Both the position numbers and the translations under genes were made by a program. A stretch of 64,000 bases of DNA from Methanoregula sp. Lineage in GTDB: Archaea > Halobacteriota > Methanomicrobia > Methanomicrobiales > Methanospirillaceae. The stretch spans positions 62,001 through 126,000 of the forward strand of contig NZ_JAQTQD010000006.1 of the NCBI RefSeq assembly GCF_028712425.1, written 5' to 3'. The notes under the pieces are model-generated. The model ran no database searches and was not told the origin of the DNA. It saw only the letters and a list, made by a program, of their open reading frames with translations. Every line of letters begins with the position of its first letter. The first letter of the stretch is position 1. Positions 33,912 through 42,762 of the stretch are shown here, one piece after another.

Positions 33912-35642
33912 ATGTCTTCAGGAGAACTTATTGTCAAGGGCGGCTTTGTCATCGACCCGACCCGGAAGATCAACGGTGATGTCGGCGATATTGCCATCAA
34001 GGACGGCAAGATTGTCGAGAAGGTCAGCTCCTCGGCCAAGGTAATCGATGCGAAGGGCAAGGTTGTCATGGCCGGCGGTGTCGATGTCCACTCCCACGTG
34101 GCAGGCCCCAAGGTCAATGCCGGCCGGCTGATGCGTCCCGAGGACAAGCTCCGGGCAGGTGTCTGCCGGAGCGGGATGGCACAGAAGAACGGTTTCCGCA
34201 TGGAATCCGGTTTCTCGATCCCCTCGGTCTTCAGGACAGGGTACGAGTATGCCCGCATGGGATATTCGTTCGTCATGGAAGCGGCAATGCCCCCGCTCCT
34301 CGCCCCCCATACGCACGAGGAGATCCACGACACACCCATCATTGACGAGGCCGCACTGCCGGTCTTTGCCAACAACTGGTTTGTCATGGAATACCTCCGG
34401 CAGGGAGAGGTCGAGAACACGGCAGCCTACATTGCGTGGCTCCTCAAGGTGACAAAAGGCTATGGTGTCAAGCTCGTCAACCCCGGCGGCACGGCAGCAT
34501 GGGCCTGGGGTCTCAACTGCTTAAGCATCAACGACCCGGTCCCGTACTTTGAGCTCACGCCGGCAGATATCATCAAGGGCCTGATCCAGGCAAACGAATA
34601 TCTCGGGCTCCCGCACTCGATTCACATCCACCAGAACAATCTCGGCAACCCCGGAAACTATCCGGAGACCCTTGCGTCCCTCAAGCTCGCAGAGGGTGTC
34701 AAGGCCAAGAACAAGTTCGGCCGTGAGACCGTCATGCACTCCACCCACCTCCAGTTCCACTCGTATGGCGGGGAGGGCTGGAAGGACTTCTGCTCCAAGT
34801 CCAGGGAAATCATGGACTACATCAACAAGCAGAAGAACATCACCTTCGATCTCGGCTGCGTGACGCTTGATGAGACCACCACGATGACCGCTGACGGCCC
34901 GTTCGAGCACCACCTCCACGGCCTCAACCACCTGAAGTGGACCAATGTGGATGTCGAACTGGAGACCGCCGCCGGCGTTGTCCCCTACATCTACGACAAG
35001 GATGTCCTGCCCAATGCAATCCAGTGGGCAACCGGTCTTGAACTTGCACTCTTTGCAAAGGACATGGACCGTGCCTTCATCACCACCGACCACCCGAACG
35101 CAGGGCCGTTCACAAGGTATCCCCGCGTCATCAAGTGGCTCATGAGCAAGAAGGCCCGCGAGGCAACCCTTGCCACCATGAAGAATACCGACAGGGTCAT
35201 CAATGCAACCTACATCCACGGCATCGACCGCGAACTCAGCCTCTACGACATCGCCCAGATGACCCGGTCCGGCCCGGCAAAATGCCTTGGCCTTGCCAGG
35301 ACCTACGGAGGTCTCGCACCCGGCATGAACGGCGACGTATCCGTCTTCGACCTCAACTACAAGGACATGCCCAAGGACGCCGAGAAGATCGAGGCGGCAT
35401 TCCAGCGTGCAGCCTGCTTCATCAAGGACGGCGAAATTGTCGTCAAGGACGGCGAAGTCGTCAGCCACGGCCACAAGAAGACCGTCTGGGTCAAGGTCAA
35501 GATGCCCGAGAATCCGCAGGTCACCCGCGATGTCAGCCAGGCATTCCACCGGGGGACCTACACGGTCGACATCAGCAACTACCCGGTCCGCGAATACCTT
35601 GCACCGCACCAGTCGATCATCGATGTGAACGTGGAGGCCTGA
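33912..35642 (+). CDS. fwdA: Formylmethanofuran dehydrogenase subunit A (operon 2)
   Basis: A 576-residue amidohydrolase-fold subunit. Metal ligands are HSH (His60, His62), the Lys in GVKLVNPGG, HIHQNNLGNPG, and the Asp of TTDHPNAGPF. It starts two bases after the fwdB stop. The N-terminus differs from copies 1 and 3 (SGELIVKGGFVIDPTRK instead of SEYIIKNGHVFD). It condenses formate with methanofuran. Confidence 0.96.
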   Translation: MSSGELIVKGGFVIDPTRKINGDVGDIAIKDGKIVEKVSSSAKVIDAKGKVVMAGGVDVHSHVAGPKVNAGRLMRPEDKLRAGVCRSGMAQKNGFRMESGFSIPSVFRTGYEYARMGYSFVMEAAMPPLLAPHTHEEIHDTPIIDEAALPVFANNWFVMEYLRQGEVENTAAYIAWLLKVTKGYGVKLVNPGGTAAWAWGLNCLSINDPVPYFELTPADIIKGLIQANEYLGLPHSIHIHQNNLGNPGNYPETLASLKLAEGVKAKNKFGRETVMHSTHLQFHSYGGEGWKDFCSKSREIMDYINKQKNITFDLGCVTLDETTTMTADGPFEHHLHGLNHLKWTNVDVELETAAGVVPYIYDKDVLPNAIQWATGLELALFAKDMDRAFITTDHPNAGPFTRYPRVIKWLMSKKAREATLATMKNTDRVINATYIHGIDRELSLYDIAQMTRSGPAKCLGLARTYGGLAPGMNGDVSVFDLNYKDMPKDAEKIEAAFQRAACFIKDGEIVVKDGEVVSHGHKKTVWVKVKMPENPQVTRDVSQAFHRGTYTVDISNYPVREYLAPHQSIIDVNVEA

Positions 35643-35652
35643 GGTCGATATC

Positions 35653-36459
35653 ATGGCAACCGTAACGTTAAAACCCACCAAGGTCCCCGAGCTCATATTC
35701 GAGGGCTACAGCATCACCCCCGACGCATTCGCAGGAAAGACCGCAGCGCAGATCGCAGCACTTCCGGGACACGAGGGCAAATTCGTCCTGAAACTCGGGG
35801 AGTTCTTTACCGTCTCCGGCAACGGCGGCGAGACTGCCGCAGACACCGACATCGTGATTGACGGGGACTGCAGCCGTGTCAAGTATATCGGCTCCAAGAT
35901 GACCGCAGGCTCGGTCACCGTGAACGGCAACGCCGATATGTATGTCGGCGGCTGGATGAAGGGCGGTAAGATCCACATCAAGGGAAATGTGGACTCTTTC
36001 TGCGGGATCCAGATGGAGGGCGGCGAACTCCTTGTTGACGGCGATGCCAAGAACCATGTCGGCTGCGCCTACCGTGGCGACTGGAGAGGGATGAAGGGCG
36101 GCACGATCCGGATCAAGGGCAGTGCCGGCAATGACATCGGCACCGCCATGCTCGGCGGGACCATCATCATCGAGAAGGATGTGTTCATCCACGTCTCCAC
36201 CCATGCCGAAGGTGGCACGGTCATCATCAAGGGCGATGTCGAAGGCCGTGTTGGCGGCCAGATGGTCAAGGGCGACATGTACGTTCTCGGGAAGATCAAG
36301 TTCATGCTTCCCGGGTACAAGAAGATCGGCACGGTCGAGAAGGAAGTCGACGGCGCCAAGTATACCTTCGACCACTACATCGGAGACCTTGGCGAGCGCC
36401 ACGGCAAGAGCAAAGGCCAGTACGTGTACGCGAACCTGTACCTGAAAGCGGCGGCATGA
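35653..36459 (+). CDS. fwdC: Formylmethanofuran dehydrogenase subunit C (operon 2)
   Basis: A 268-residue beta-helix protein with repeated glycine turns (GGWMKGGKIHIKGNV, YRGDWRGMKGG, MLPGYKKIG). It is the last gene of the operon, ten bases after fwdA, and is followed by an intrinsic terminator at 36490-36513. Confidence 0.96.
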   Translation: MATVTLKPTKVPELIFEGYSITPDAFAGKTAAQIAALPGHEGKFVLKLGEFFTVSGNGGETAADTDIVIDGDCSRVKYIGSKMTAGSVTVNGNADMYVGGWMKGGKIHIKGNVDSFCGIQMEGGELLVDGDAKNHVGCAYRGDWRGMKGGTIRIKGSAGNDIGTAMLGGTIIIEKDVFIHVSTHAEGGTVIIKGDVEGRVGGQMVKGDMYVLGKIKFMLPGYKKIGTVEKEVDGAKYTFDHYIGDLGERHGKSKGQYVYANLYLKAAA

Positions 36460-36489
36460 ACCCCCGTTTTCATCACATCACACAAATCC

Positions 36490-36513
36490 ATAGAGGATAA
36501 TCCTCTATTTTTT
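36490..36513 (+). terminator. Intrinsic terminator of fwd operon 2
   Basis: ATAGAGGA at 36490-36497 pairs with TCCTCTAT at 36501-36508 around a three-base loop, and a run of six T follows immediately. It lies 30 bases after fwdC. Stem-plus-T-tract terminators are less common in archaea, which usually need only the T-tract. Confidence 0.75.
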
Positions 36514-36515
36514 CT

Positions 36516-36620
36516 CCGACGGGTCATCAGACCAGGAGGACGAGAAGAACGCATCAGCGTTCTTCGAATTCCGACAGGTTCGAAGAACCAGGAGTAAGAT
36601 AAAAACGCATCAGGATTCTT
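36516..36620. repeat. Hairpin-rich dispersed repeat, single copy (same family as 53.3-53.7 kb)
   Basis: On the plus strand GGGTCATCAGACCAGGAGG, then CGAGAAGAACGC-ATCA-GCGTTCTTCGA. GAAGAACGC and GCGTTCTTC form a nine-base stem with a four-base loop. The same order (palindrome containing TCATCAGACCA, then GAGG.CGAGAAGAACGC, then its inverse) occurs on the minus strand of the tandem repeat near 53.4-53.6 kb, so this is a dispersed family. A second stem, GTTCTTCGA with TCGAAGAAC, follows. Confidence 0.7.
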
Positions 36621-36713
36621 CGAGGATCTGTTGGACTCTCCCCTCTCCTCCGTAAGACAACATCCGAATTTTTGAATCCGAACAACAGAACCTCCATACA
36701 ACGGTGAACCCCC

Positions 36714-37466
36714 ATGAACAAAGTTGGAAATGACTTCATCGAAGGAACCAGATGCCCGGACTATTCCACGGTAGACCTCGTCCTCCGTGTCCCGGAACCC
36801 CCCCACGAGCTCCCGGTCAAAAAAGGGCAGACAGTCATCAAACTTCCCCGGCCCAAACAGATCAAGCTCCCGGACATGCCGGTACGGAAAGCCATCGAGG
36901 GCTGGGAACCGGTCGGGTTCTTTCCCCGGTCTATGATAGACTTAAAGCAGCTCTCATACCTCCTGTGGTGTACGCAGGGGTACAAGAAGACCGTGGCAGG
37001 GACGATTGAGATCCGCAATATCCCCTCGACCGGCTCGCGGAATCCGCTGGAGACCTATTTTGTCGCTGGGGAAGTGGACGGGCTGGAGACCGGGCTGTAC
37101 CGGTACCTCCCGAAATCCCACAGCATTGTTGCCGAACGCATCGATTCAGGCCTCACCCTCGAAATGAGCACCGCAAGCCTGAACTTCAAGCTCACGACCC
37201 GGGCCGCGGTAACGTTCCTCTGGGTAGCAATCCCCTACCGGACGGTCTGGGCCGTGGGGAACCGGGGGTACCGGAGTGCATTGATCGAGGCCGGGCATGC
37301 CTGCCAGAACCTTATCCTGGCTGCAGCAGGGCTGGAACTCCAGGTTGCACCCATTGATCTCTTCCACGATGACCTCGTAACAAAACTTGCCGGTCTCGAC
37401 CCGGAGACCCAGTGGCCGGTCTACCTTGCTGCTGTCGGGCACAGCGAGCGGAACGTAGCACTGTGA
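36714..37466 (+). CDS. SagB-type nitroreductase / dehydrogenase domain protein
   Basis: A 250-residue FMN-dependent nitroreductase-fold protein of the SagB/ThcOx group. Typical features are the LKQLSYLLWCTQGYKK segment, PSTGSRNPLETY, GLYRYLPKSH and the GYRSALIEAGHACQNLIL helix, near 190-205. No cyclodehydratase (SagC/D) is encoded next to it, so oxidation of a thiazoline or oxazoline in a peptide is not supported here; a stand-alone redox role is more likely. It stands alone between fwd operon 2 and the second MoeA-PBP. Confidence 0.87.
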   Translation: MNKVGNDFIEGTRCPDYSTVDLVLRVPEPPHELPVKKGQTVIKLPRPKQIKLPDMPVRKAIEGWEPVGFFPRSMIDLKQLSYLLWCTQGYKKTVAGTIEIRNIPSTGSRNPLETYFVAGEVDGLETGLYRYLPKSHSIVAERIDSGLTLEMSTASLNFKLTTRAAVTFLWVAIPYRTVWAVGNRGYRSALIEAGHACQNLILAAAGLELQVAPIDLFHDDLVTKLAGLDPETQWPVYLAAVGHSERNVAL

Positions 37467-37633
37467 TGGGGCGGTTCTCTCTTTTTTCTCCGCTCTTCTC
37501 ACCCCTCAATCCAATTATGGGGCAAGTTCGACATTCTTTTACCATTACAAACGCACAGTGTTAATGGAAATATTTTGATGGGGGCAGCGATGGCGGGACC
37601 TGATCGGACAGGAAGTACGGGGTGCAGGCTGCA

Positions 37634-39550
37634 ATGGTGAAGCGTTACCTTGAGCTTCGTTCCCTTGCCGAGGCTCTCACCCTTCTGACTACCTCATTTC
37701 CTCCTCCCCGCAGGACAGAGAGAGTCCCGCTCATGCAGGCAGCCGGCAGAGTGGCGGCCGTCCCCATCTTTGCGAAGTACTCTGTTCCGGAAGTGAACAT
37801 CTCCGCCATGGACGGGATTGCCGTCAGGAGCCGGGACACTGTTGGGGCCAGTGACTGGAATCCACTGACACTCGAACACTGCCGACGTGTGAATACCGGC
37901 AATATCATTCCGCCGGAATTTGATGCAGTCGTTATGATCGAGGACGTCTGGGAATCGGGAGACCGGTACCAGATCCGGAGGGCGGCCATACCCTGGCAGC
38001 ATGTCCGTCCGGCAGGGGAAGACATCAAGGAGAACAAGCTTGTCATTCCCCGTGGACACCTGATCCGGCCATTCGATATCGGTGCTCTCGCTACCTACGG
38101 ATTTTCTTCCATTGAAGTCCTTGCCGTCAATGTTGGTATCATCCCTACCGGCAGCGAACTTGTCCCCCTTGGCGTCCATCCCGGCCCGGGCCAGGTTGTT
38201 GAGAGCAACACGGTCATGGCACAGGTCTTCCTTTCGCAGACCGGGGCCCGGTGCACCCGCCTTCCCATTGTCCCTGACGACCCCGACCTTATCCGGGAAG
38301 CCCTGCGGAAGGCTGTGCAGGAGAACGATCTCGTGGTAATATCCGCCGGGTCCTCGGCCGGCACCCGCGATTTTACCGAGAGTGTGATCTGCTCTCTTGG
38401 GGAACTCATCTTCCATGGCGTGGCAGTGAAACCTGGTAAACCGGTTATGCTGGGGAAAATTGAAGGAAAGCCGGTCCTTGGCCTTCCCGGGTATCCTCTT
38501 GCGGCCCAGACCGTGCTCCGGGAGTTTGCCGCCCCGCTGCTGAAATCATGGGGTTTTGCCCCGGCACCGAAGTACCCGGTCACGGCGAAACTGGCCCAGC
38601 CCCTCACGTCAGACCCGGGCTTCGATGAATTTGTCCCGCTCTTTGTCGGCCGTATCGGGAAAACCCTGTACGGGATGCCCCACGGGAAAGGGGCGGGAGT
38701 CCAGATGGCAACCGTCAAGGCAAACGGGTATACCCATATCCCAGCCCCGGTCGAGGGGTACGAGGCAGGGACCGAACACGAGGTGTTCCTCACAACGGAT
38801 CCCGGTAGCATCGAACGGACATTTTTCTTCACCGGCACGCTGGACCCGGCACTTGAAGAACTTGCAAACCTTGCCCACGACAAAGGGCTTTTCATTCATG
38901 CAACAAATCCCGGCAACACTGCCGGGTTCCTTGCGCTGGGCAGTAATACCTGCCATGCTGCACCCCTTGTCCTCCCGGCCCAACCCCTGTCGAACGGCTA
39001 TCCCTCCCTGCTGAAATCGCTCGCGATCGAGGACCTGATCTTTATCCACATTGCCGGGATCGACATGGGCATTGCTTCACGGGACGGCCTGGGTATCGCA
39101 GACCTCTCCCATGCCCGGTTCATCAATACCCGGCGGGATACTCCTTCACGCACAGTTCTCGACAACCTGCTTGCAACCGAAGGAATCGATCCGTCAAAGG
39201 TGAACGGGTACCGTCAGGAGGTTCATGGTCCGCCAGCCGTTGCAGCCGCGATCAGGAATGGTTTTGCCGACGCCGGGATCTGCACTTCAGGTATTGCCAG
39301 CGCCAGCGGGCTCCGGTTCGTTCCGGTTGCCCGCGAGGATTACGAACTTGCCATACGGCGGGAGATCTTTTCAGATCCCCGAATCGCGTTGCTCCTTGAC
39401 CTTATTCGTTCTCCTGCCTACCGTACGATCCTGAAAAAGAGCGGCGGGTATACCATTAGCCGGACCGGCATGGTGCGTTGCCTCTCATCCGATCTGACGC
39501 TGACAGAAGGTCCTGCCCCGGCGGTTCTTCCGCACCTGCAACAGATCTGA
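37634..39550 (+). CDS. moeA: MoeA-type protein fused to periplasmic-binding-like domain (copy 2)
   Basis: A 638-residue paralogue of the protein at 12560-14419, with the same two-domain order. The MoeA half shows SAMDGIAV, PTGSELV, VISAGSSAGTRDF and GLPGYPLAAQT; the C-terminal half begins near TGTLDPALEELA and contains HARFINTRRDTPSRT. The start MVKRYLEL aligns with MVKRYLQV. It stands alone, not next to a stand-alone moeA, and lies near the MosA-like storage gene. Two such fusions in one window may reflect separate handling of Mo and W; this is inference. Confidence 0.92.
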   Translation: MVKRYLELRSLAEALTLLTTSFPPPRRTERVPLMQAAGRVAAVPIFAKYSVPEVNISAMDGIAVRSRDTVGASDWNPLTLEHCRRVNTGNIIPPEFDAVVMIEDVWESGDRYQIRRAAIPWQHVRPAGEDIKENKLVIPRGHLIRPFDIGALATYGFSSIEVLAVNVGIIPTGSELVPLGVHPGPGQVVESNTVMAQVFLSQTGARCTRLPIVPDDPDLIREALRKAVQENDLVVISAGSSAGTRDFTESVICSLGELIFHGVAVKPGKPVMLGKIEGKPVLGLPGYPLAAQTVLREFAAPLLKSWGFAPAPKYPVTAKLAQPLTSDPGFDEFVPLFVGRIGKTLYGMPHGKGAGVQMATVKANGYTHIPAPVEGYEAGTEHEVFLTTDPGSIERTFFFTGTLDPALEELANLAHDKGLFIHATNPGNTAGFLALGSNTCHAAPLVLPAQPLSNGYPSLLKSLAIEDLIFIHIAGIDMGIASRDGLGIADLSHARFINTRRDTPSRTVLDNLLATEGIDPSKVNGYRQEVHGPPAVAAAIRNGFADAGICTSGIASASGLRFVPVAREDYELAIRREIFSDPRIALLLDLIRSPAYRTILKKSGGYTISRTGMVRCLSSDLTLTEGPAPAVLPHLQQI

Positions 39551-39560
39551 AAAAGAAAAA

Positions 39561-39980
39561 TTATGCCGGAATCTTAGCCGGTGCGTTCTCCGTCTTTCGG
39601 ACGGGTTTTTTCACCCAGATGAGGTCTTTCCCTTCGAAGGCAAACGACCTCATGGTATAGATCCTGATTCCGGCAGGAACAGCTGAGGTATCGGCATTGG
39701 CCGGGACCATGACGGCAGAGGCAACCCGGGTGGGAGTCCCGTCCATGCTCCGCTTTGTGGCAGTGAGCTCTTCCGGAAGAGGAACAGGAACAGATCTGGT
39801 AAACGTGACCAGCACCTTTACAGACTCCCGGTGCCCGTCGTTGAGCCGTTCAAGGATAACGAGTGAATCATACCCGCTCCCGTCCGGTTTTTCCGTATAC
39901 TTCCAGCCATCATAGCTGGAAAACAGGCTCTTGATCTCCTTTGCTACAAAATCATGCATGATGTCTGAGCTGAAACCCAT
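39561..39980 (-). CDS. Hypothetical protein, family member 1 (shared with 51918 and 54259)
   Basis: A 139-residue protein starting MGFSSDIMHDFVAKEI, followed by LFSSYDGWKYTEKPDG and a central acidic/aromatic region, with a short basic tail (WVKKPVRKTENAPAK). The start at 39980 was chosen because it aligns with MGSKDVMTTFAERDI of the proteins at 51918 and 54259. The three share the DGW motif, the central VSFDQ- or VTFTRSV-type strand and a conserved F-x-F-x-E/A-GDLVWV or GKDLIWV motif near the end. Its function is unknown. It has no signal peptide. Confidence 0.75.
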   Translation of the reverse strand: MGFSSDIMHDFVAKEIKSLFSSYDGWKYTEKPDGSGYDSLVILERLNDGHRESVKVLVTFTRSVPVPLPEELTATKRSMDGTPTRVASAVMVPANADTSAVPAGIRIYTMRSFAFEGKDLIWVKKPVRKTENAPAKIPA

Positions 39981-40245
39981 AGTACTTCCTAGATTAACAC
40001 CATCCTGATAAAAATACAACTGGTTAATTATTTTCAGCTGTCTAATCGCCTGAAACAGATTTGGTTGATTTATCGATGACCCCATAATCCCCCTGTGCAG
40101 AAAGAGACCGGTTCCCTATGGGGATCAAATGAAAAACATTTACAAAACTGTTTTATCAATATAAAATCCACAAAGTGTGTCCGAAAAGAACGGGACACCC
40201 GTTACCTGCTATCCTGCCACGATAGAAGGTCTGGGATACTCCTCA

Positions 40246-40303
40246 GATCCCGCAGGCAGCCACCCAGGTATGACACACACACTTGGCTGCCTCTTGCGGG
40301 ATC
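40246..40303 (-). terminator. Large hairpin 3' of the MosA-like gene
   Basis: GATCCCGCAGGCAGCC at 40246-40261 pairs with GGCTGCCTCTTGCGGGATC at 40285-40303: nine plus seven base pairs with one bulge and a loop of about 23 bases. It begins seven bases after the stop of the minus-strand storage-protein gene. The rest of the gap 39981-40309 holds no supported gene and is AT-rich, with the promoter of the gene at 39561-39980 likely in it. Confidence 0.6.
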
Positions 40304-40309
40304 ATATCC

Positions 40310-41119
40310 TTATTCTGCCCGGATGATGGTGCCGATCTTCTTTCCGGCAATCGCTTTCTCGATATTCCCCCGTGTGTGGCAGTTGATGATGCGGACTTCG
40401 CGGATATGGATCGCTTCTTTGAGGAGTTCGACTACCATCGGTTCAAGCACCATGTCAGGCAGGTTCATATCAAGGAGCTCCTGCGCAGTGATCTCGCAGA
40501 TGATCTCCGCATCGGGATTCTTCCGCGGGTCCTCGGTGTAAAGACCGTCCACGTTTTTCCCGATAATGCAGTTCTTCGCTCCCAGCACTTCGGCAATGAG
40601 GAATGCGCCGGTGTCGGTCCGGTGGGGTGGGATCATATCGGTCCGGGACGGGTGCTCGTAGAGCCCGTACGGGGGAGTGCCATGCGTTACCGGGAGGATC
40701 CCGAGTTTCAAAAGCATCGGGAGTTCGAGAAGATCACCGGTATGAATCCGTGTACCGTTATATTTTGAGAGCAGAATCGAGACCATGATGGCGTTCTGCT
40801 CGGAGATCTTTGCCGAAAGCTCGGCAAGGACACCGGTTGGCATTCCGAGATCCATGCCGATGTCCATAATATGGCGCACCCTGCCGCCGCAACCCGTGAC
40901 AACCAGCAGCTGGTGTTTCTTCGAGAGCCGGCCGATCTCTTCGCAGAGCGGGTGCATCACCTCGCGGCCGTAATCGATCGCACCATGTCCCCCTATCTTG
41001 ATCACGTTGATATCGGGTGCGATACGGATCTGTTCGCTCATGGACCGTTTCCGTTTCATTCCTTTCCGGACCAGAGTCTCGCCCTGCAGTCCGCTCGATA
41101 GCTCGAACCGTTTTTTCAT
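40310..41119 (-). CDS. Molybdenum storage protein-like amino-acid-kinase-family protein (MosA/MosB-like)
   Basis: A 269-residue protein of the amino acid kinase (UMP-kinase-like) fold. The order of motifs INVIKIGGHGAIDYGREV, LLVVTGCGGRVRHIMDIG, GMPTGVLAELSAKISEQNAI and the later NVDGLYTEDPRKN and NIEKAIAGKKIGTII matches, from memory, the MosA/MosB subunits of the bacterial molybdenum storage protein rather than UMP kinase. Such a protein could store molybdate or tungstate in ATP-dependent oxide clusters. An alternative start is the Met at residue 21 or 27. Its location among moeA, tup, fdh and fwd genes supports the assignment. Confidence 0.8.
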   Translation of the reverse strand: MKKRFELSSGLQGETLVRKGMKRKRSMSEQIRIAPDINVIKIGGHGAIDYGREVMHPLCEEIGRLSKKHQLLVVTGCGGRVRHIMDIGMDLGMPTGVLAELSAKISEQNAIMVSILLSKYNGTRIHTGDLLELPMLLKLGILPVTHGTPPYGLYEHPSRTDMIPPHRTDTGAFLIAEVLGAKNCIIGKNVDGLYTEDPRKNPDAEIICEITAQELLDMNLPDMVLEPMVVELLKEAIHIREVRIINCHTRGNIEKAIAGKKIGTIIRAE

Positions 41120-41249
41120 GACGACACACTATTGCCAGTACCGTGATGGAAAGGTATAAGTCCTTTTAAACCAGTTGGTATATCAGAGTTAAATCCGGTC
41201 ATCTCCTCATCACTGGGAGAACGTGCCGGGGTTTGGCAGGAGGTACATC

Positions 41250-41453
41250 ATGAAAATCTATGTCCGTGAGCGCCAGAAAGTAGGCGAGGGCGTCGAATCC
41301 CCCAAGTACCGGATCGTTGCGGTAACCGGTGGCGAGATCCAGATTGCGGCAACCCATTTCCGGAAGTTCGAGATCGAGCAGATCGCAAAGGACGTCAAGG
41401 CAGAAATTGTCTATATGAAGCCTGTTGACGAAGAGCACAAGAAGAAGAAATAA
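41250..41453 (+). CDS. Small conserved protein divergent from the storage-protein gene
   Basis: A 67-residue acidic/basic protein beginning MKIYVRERQKVGEGVESP and ending in a basic tail (EEHKKKK). A strong AGGAGG lies nine bases before the ATG at 41250. An upstream in-frame start would add nine residues that cover that site. It shares the 130-base promoter region with the storage-protein gene, with TATA-like boxes at about 41163-41170 (minus) and 41172-41178 (plus). Function is unknown. Confidence 0.75.
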   Translation: MKIYVRERQKVGEGVESPKYRIVAVTGGEIQIAATHFRKFEIEQIAKDVKAEIVYMKPVDEEHKKKK

Positions 41454-41598
41454 TCCTGTTTTTCAATACGGCTTACCAATCCGGCAGATACGGTAATGCC
41501 ATTATTTTTAGTTTTACACAGCTGTTGCTGATAGTTTTCCCGAACAGTCACGATACGTGTCAAAAGAACCATGAGGGACAACCTCCCACACTACAGCA

Positions 41599-42762
41599 AT
41601 GGGAAACGACCCGGGCGATCCCCCGCTCATCTACCTCAACAATGCAGCAACCACGTGGCCGAAACCACCGGAGGTACTGGATGAGGTTGCCCGGTGCCTG
41701 AAGTCACCGTTCTTCGAGGCCGGTCGTTCAACTGCCGGTTCTGCGATCGATTACCCGTCCGAGGCACAGGAAGCTCTGGCCAGGTTCTTCCATGCGGAAA
41801 ACCCGGACCATTTCATCTTCACGCAGAATGCCACGGACTCCCTCAACCTGCTCATCCACGGGTTTGTAAAGAGCCAGAAAGCACCCTTTCACACCATCAC
41901 GACCGACCTGGAGCACAATTCCGTCCTCCGCCCGCTGAACACTCTGGCCGGAGAGGAGAGGCTCTCGCTCACGACCGTGCCCTCGGATGACGGGTATGTC
42001 CTGCTTCGGGAAGTTAAAAAAGCAGTCCGCCCGGATACCCGCCTTATGGTGATGACGCATGGAAGCAATGTGCTCGGAACCCTGCAGGATGTGCAGGCAG
42101 TGGCCGATTATTGTGCGGACAGCGACATTTTCCTGATTATTGACGGGGCCCAGACTGCGGGGCAGGTCCCGATCAACCTGTCCTCAATCTCCGGTGGGGC
42201 ATTTGTCTTCACGGGCCATAAGGCACTCTTCGGTATTCCTGGTATCGGCGGCTTTTATGTCGATGATCCGGAGGCAGTCGTTCCCCTGCGACAGGGCGGG
42301 ACCGGCACAGACTCGCGTTCTCTCGCCCAGCCGAAGGAGATGCCGCAGAAGTTCGAGACCGGCACGCACAATTATCCCGGGATAGCCTCGCTCCTTGCCG
42401 GCACCCGGTTCATCGAGCGCGAAGGACAGGACAGGATCACGAAGAAGGGCAGGGACCTTGCCACGCTCTTCATCCGGGAGATAGCAAACGATCCAAACAT
42501 TATTCTCTATACTCCCACTCCTGACCTCCCGGTTGTCTCCTTCAATATCAGGAGCCTCGACAATGATGAGGCCGGGTATATCCTCGCAAAGGCGTACAAC
42601 ATTATCTGCCGGACCGGCCTCCACTGCGCCCCGCTCGTGCACGACCGGATCGATGGGGGAAAAGGGTGCATCCGCGTCAGCTTCTCGTACCTCAACACAC
42701 CGGATGAGTGCAGGGTTGCCGGAGAGGCCGTGCGGGAGGTGGCAAAGGGTGCGAATCGTTAA
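41599..42762 (+). CDS. Cysteine desulfurase-like class V aminotransferase
   Basis: A 387-residue PLP enzyme of the SufS/Csd type. The PLP lysine is Lys208 in FTGHKALFG, the aspartate is in LIIDGAQTAG, and the catalytic Cys343 lies in GLHCAP. It releases sulfur from cysteine as a persulfide for Fe-S clusters, pterin cofactors or tRNA, or selenium from selenocysteine. It overlaps the next gene by 14 bases. It may feed the TusA/DsrE cluster encoded 11 kb upstream; this is inference. Confidence 0.9.
   Translation: MGNDPGDPPLIYLNNAATTWPKPPEVLDEVARCLKSPFFEAGRSTAGSAIDYPSEAQEALARFFHAENPDHFIFTQNATDSLNLLIHGFVKSQKAPFHTITTDLEHNSVLRPLNTLAGEERLSLTTVPSDDGYVLLREVKKAVRPDTRLMVMTHGSNVLGTLQDVQAVADYCADSDIFLIIDGAQTAGQVPINLSSISGGAFVFTGHKALFGIPGIGGFYVDDPEAVVPLRQGGTGTDSRSLAQPKEMPQKFETGTHNYPGIASLLAGTRFIEREGQDRITKKGRDLATLFIREIANDPNIILYTPTPDLPVVSFNIRSLDNDEAGYILAKAYNIICRTGLHCAPLVHDRIDGGKGCIRVSFSYLNTPDECRVAGEAVREVAKGANR

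Noticed and set aside
36714-37466. Post-translationally modified peptide (azole) cluster around the SagB-type protein
   Set aside because: No SagC/SagD-type cyclodehydratase or short precursor peptide gene was visible in the neighbouring 2 kb on either side.
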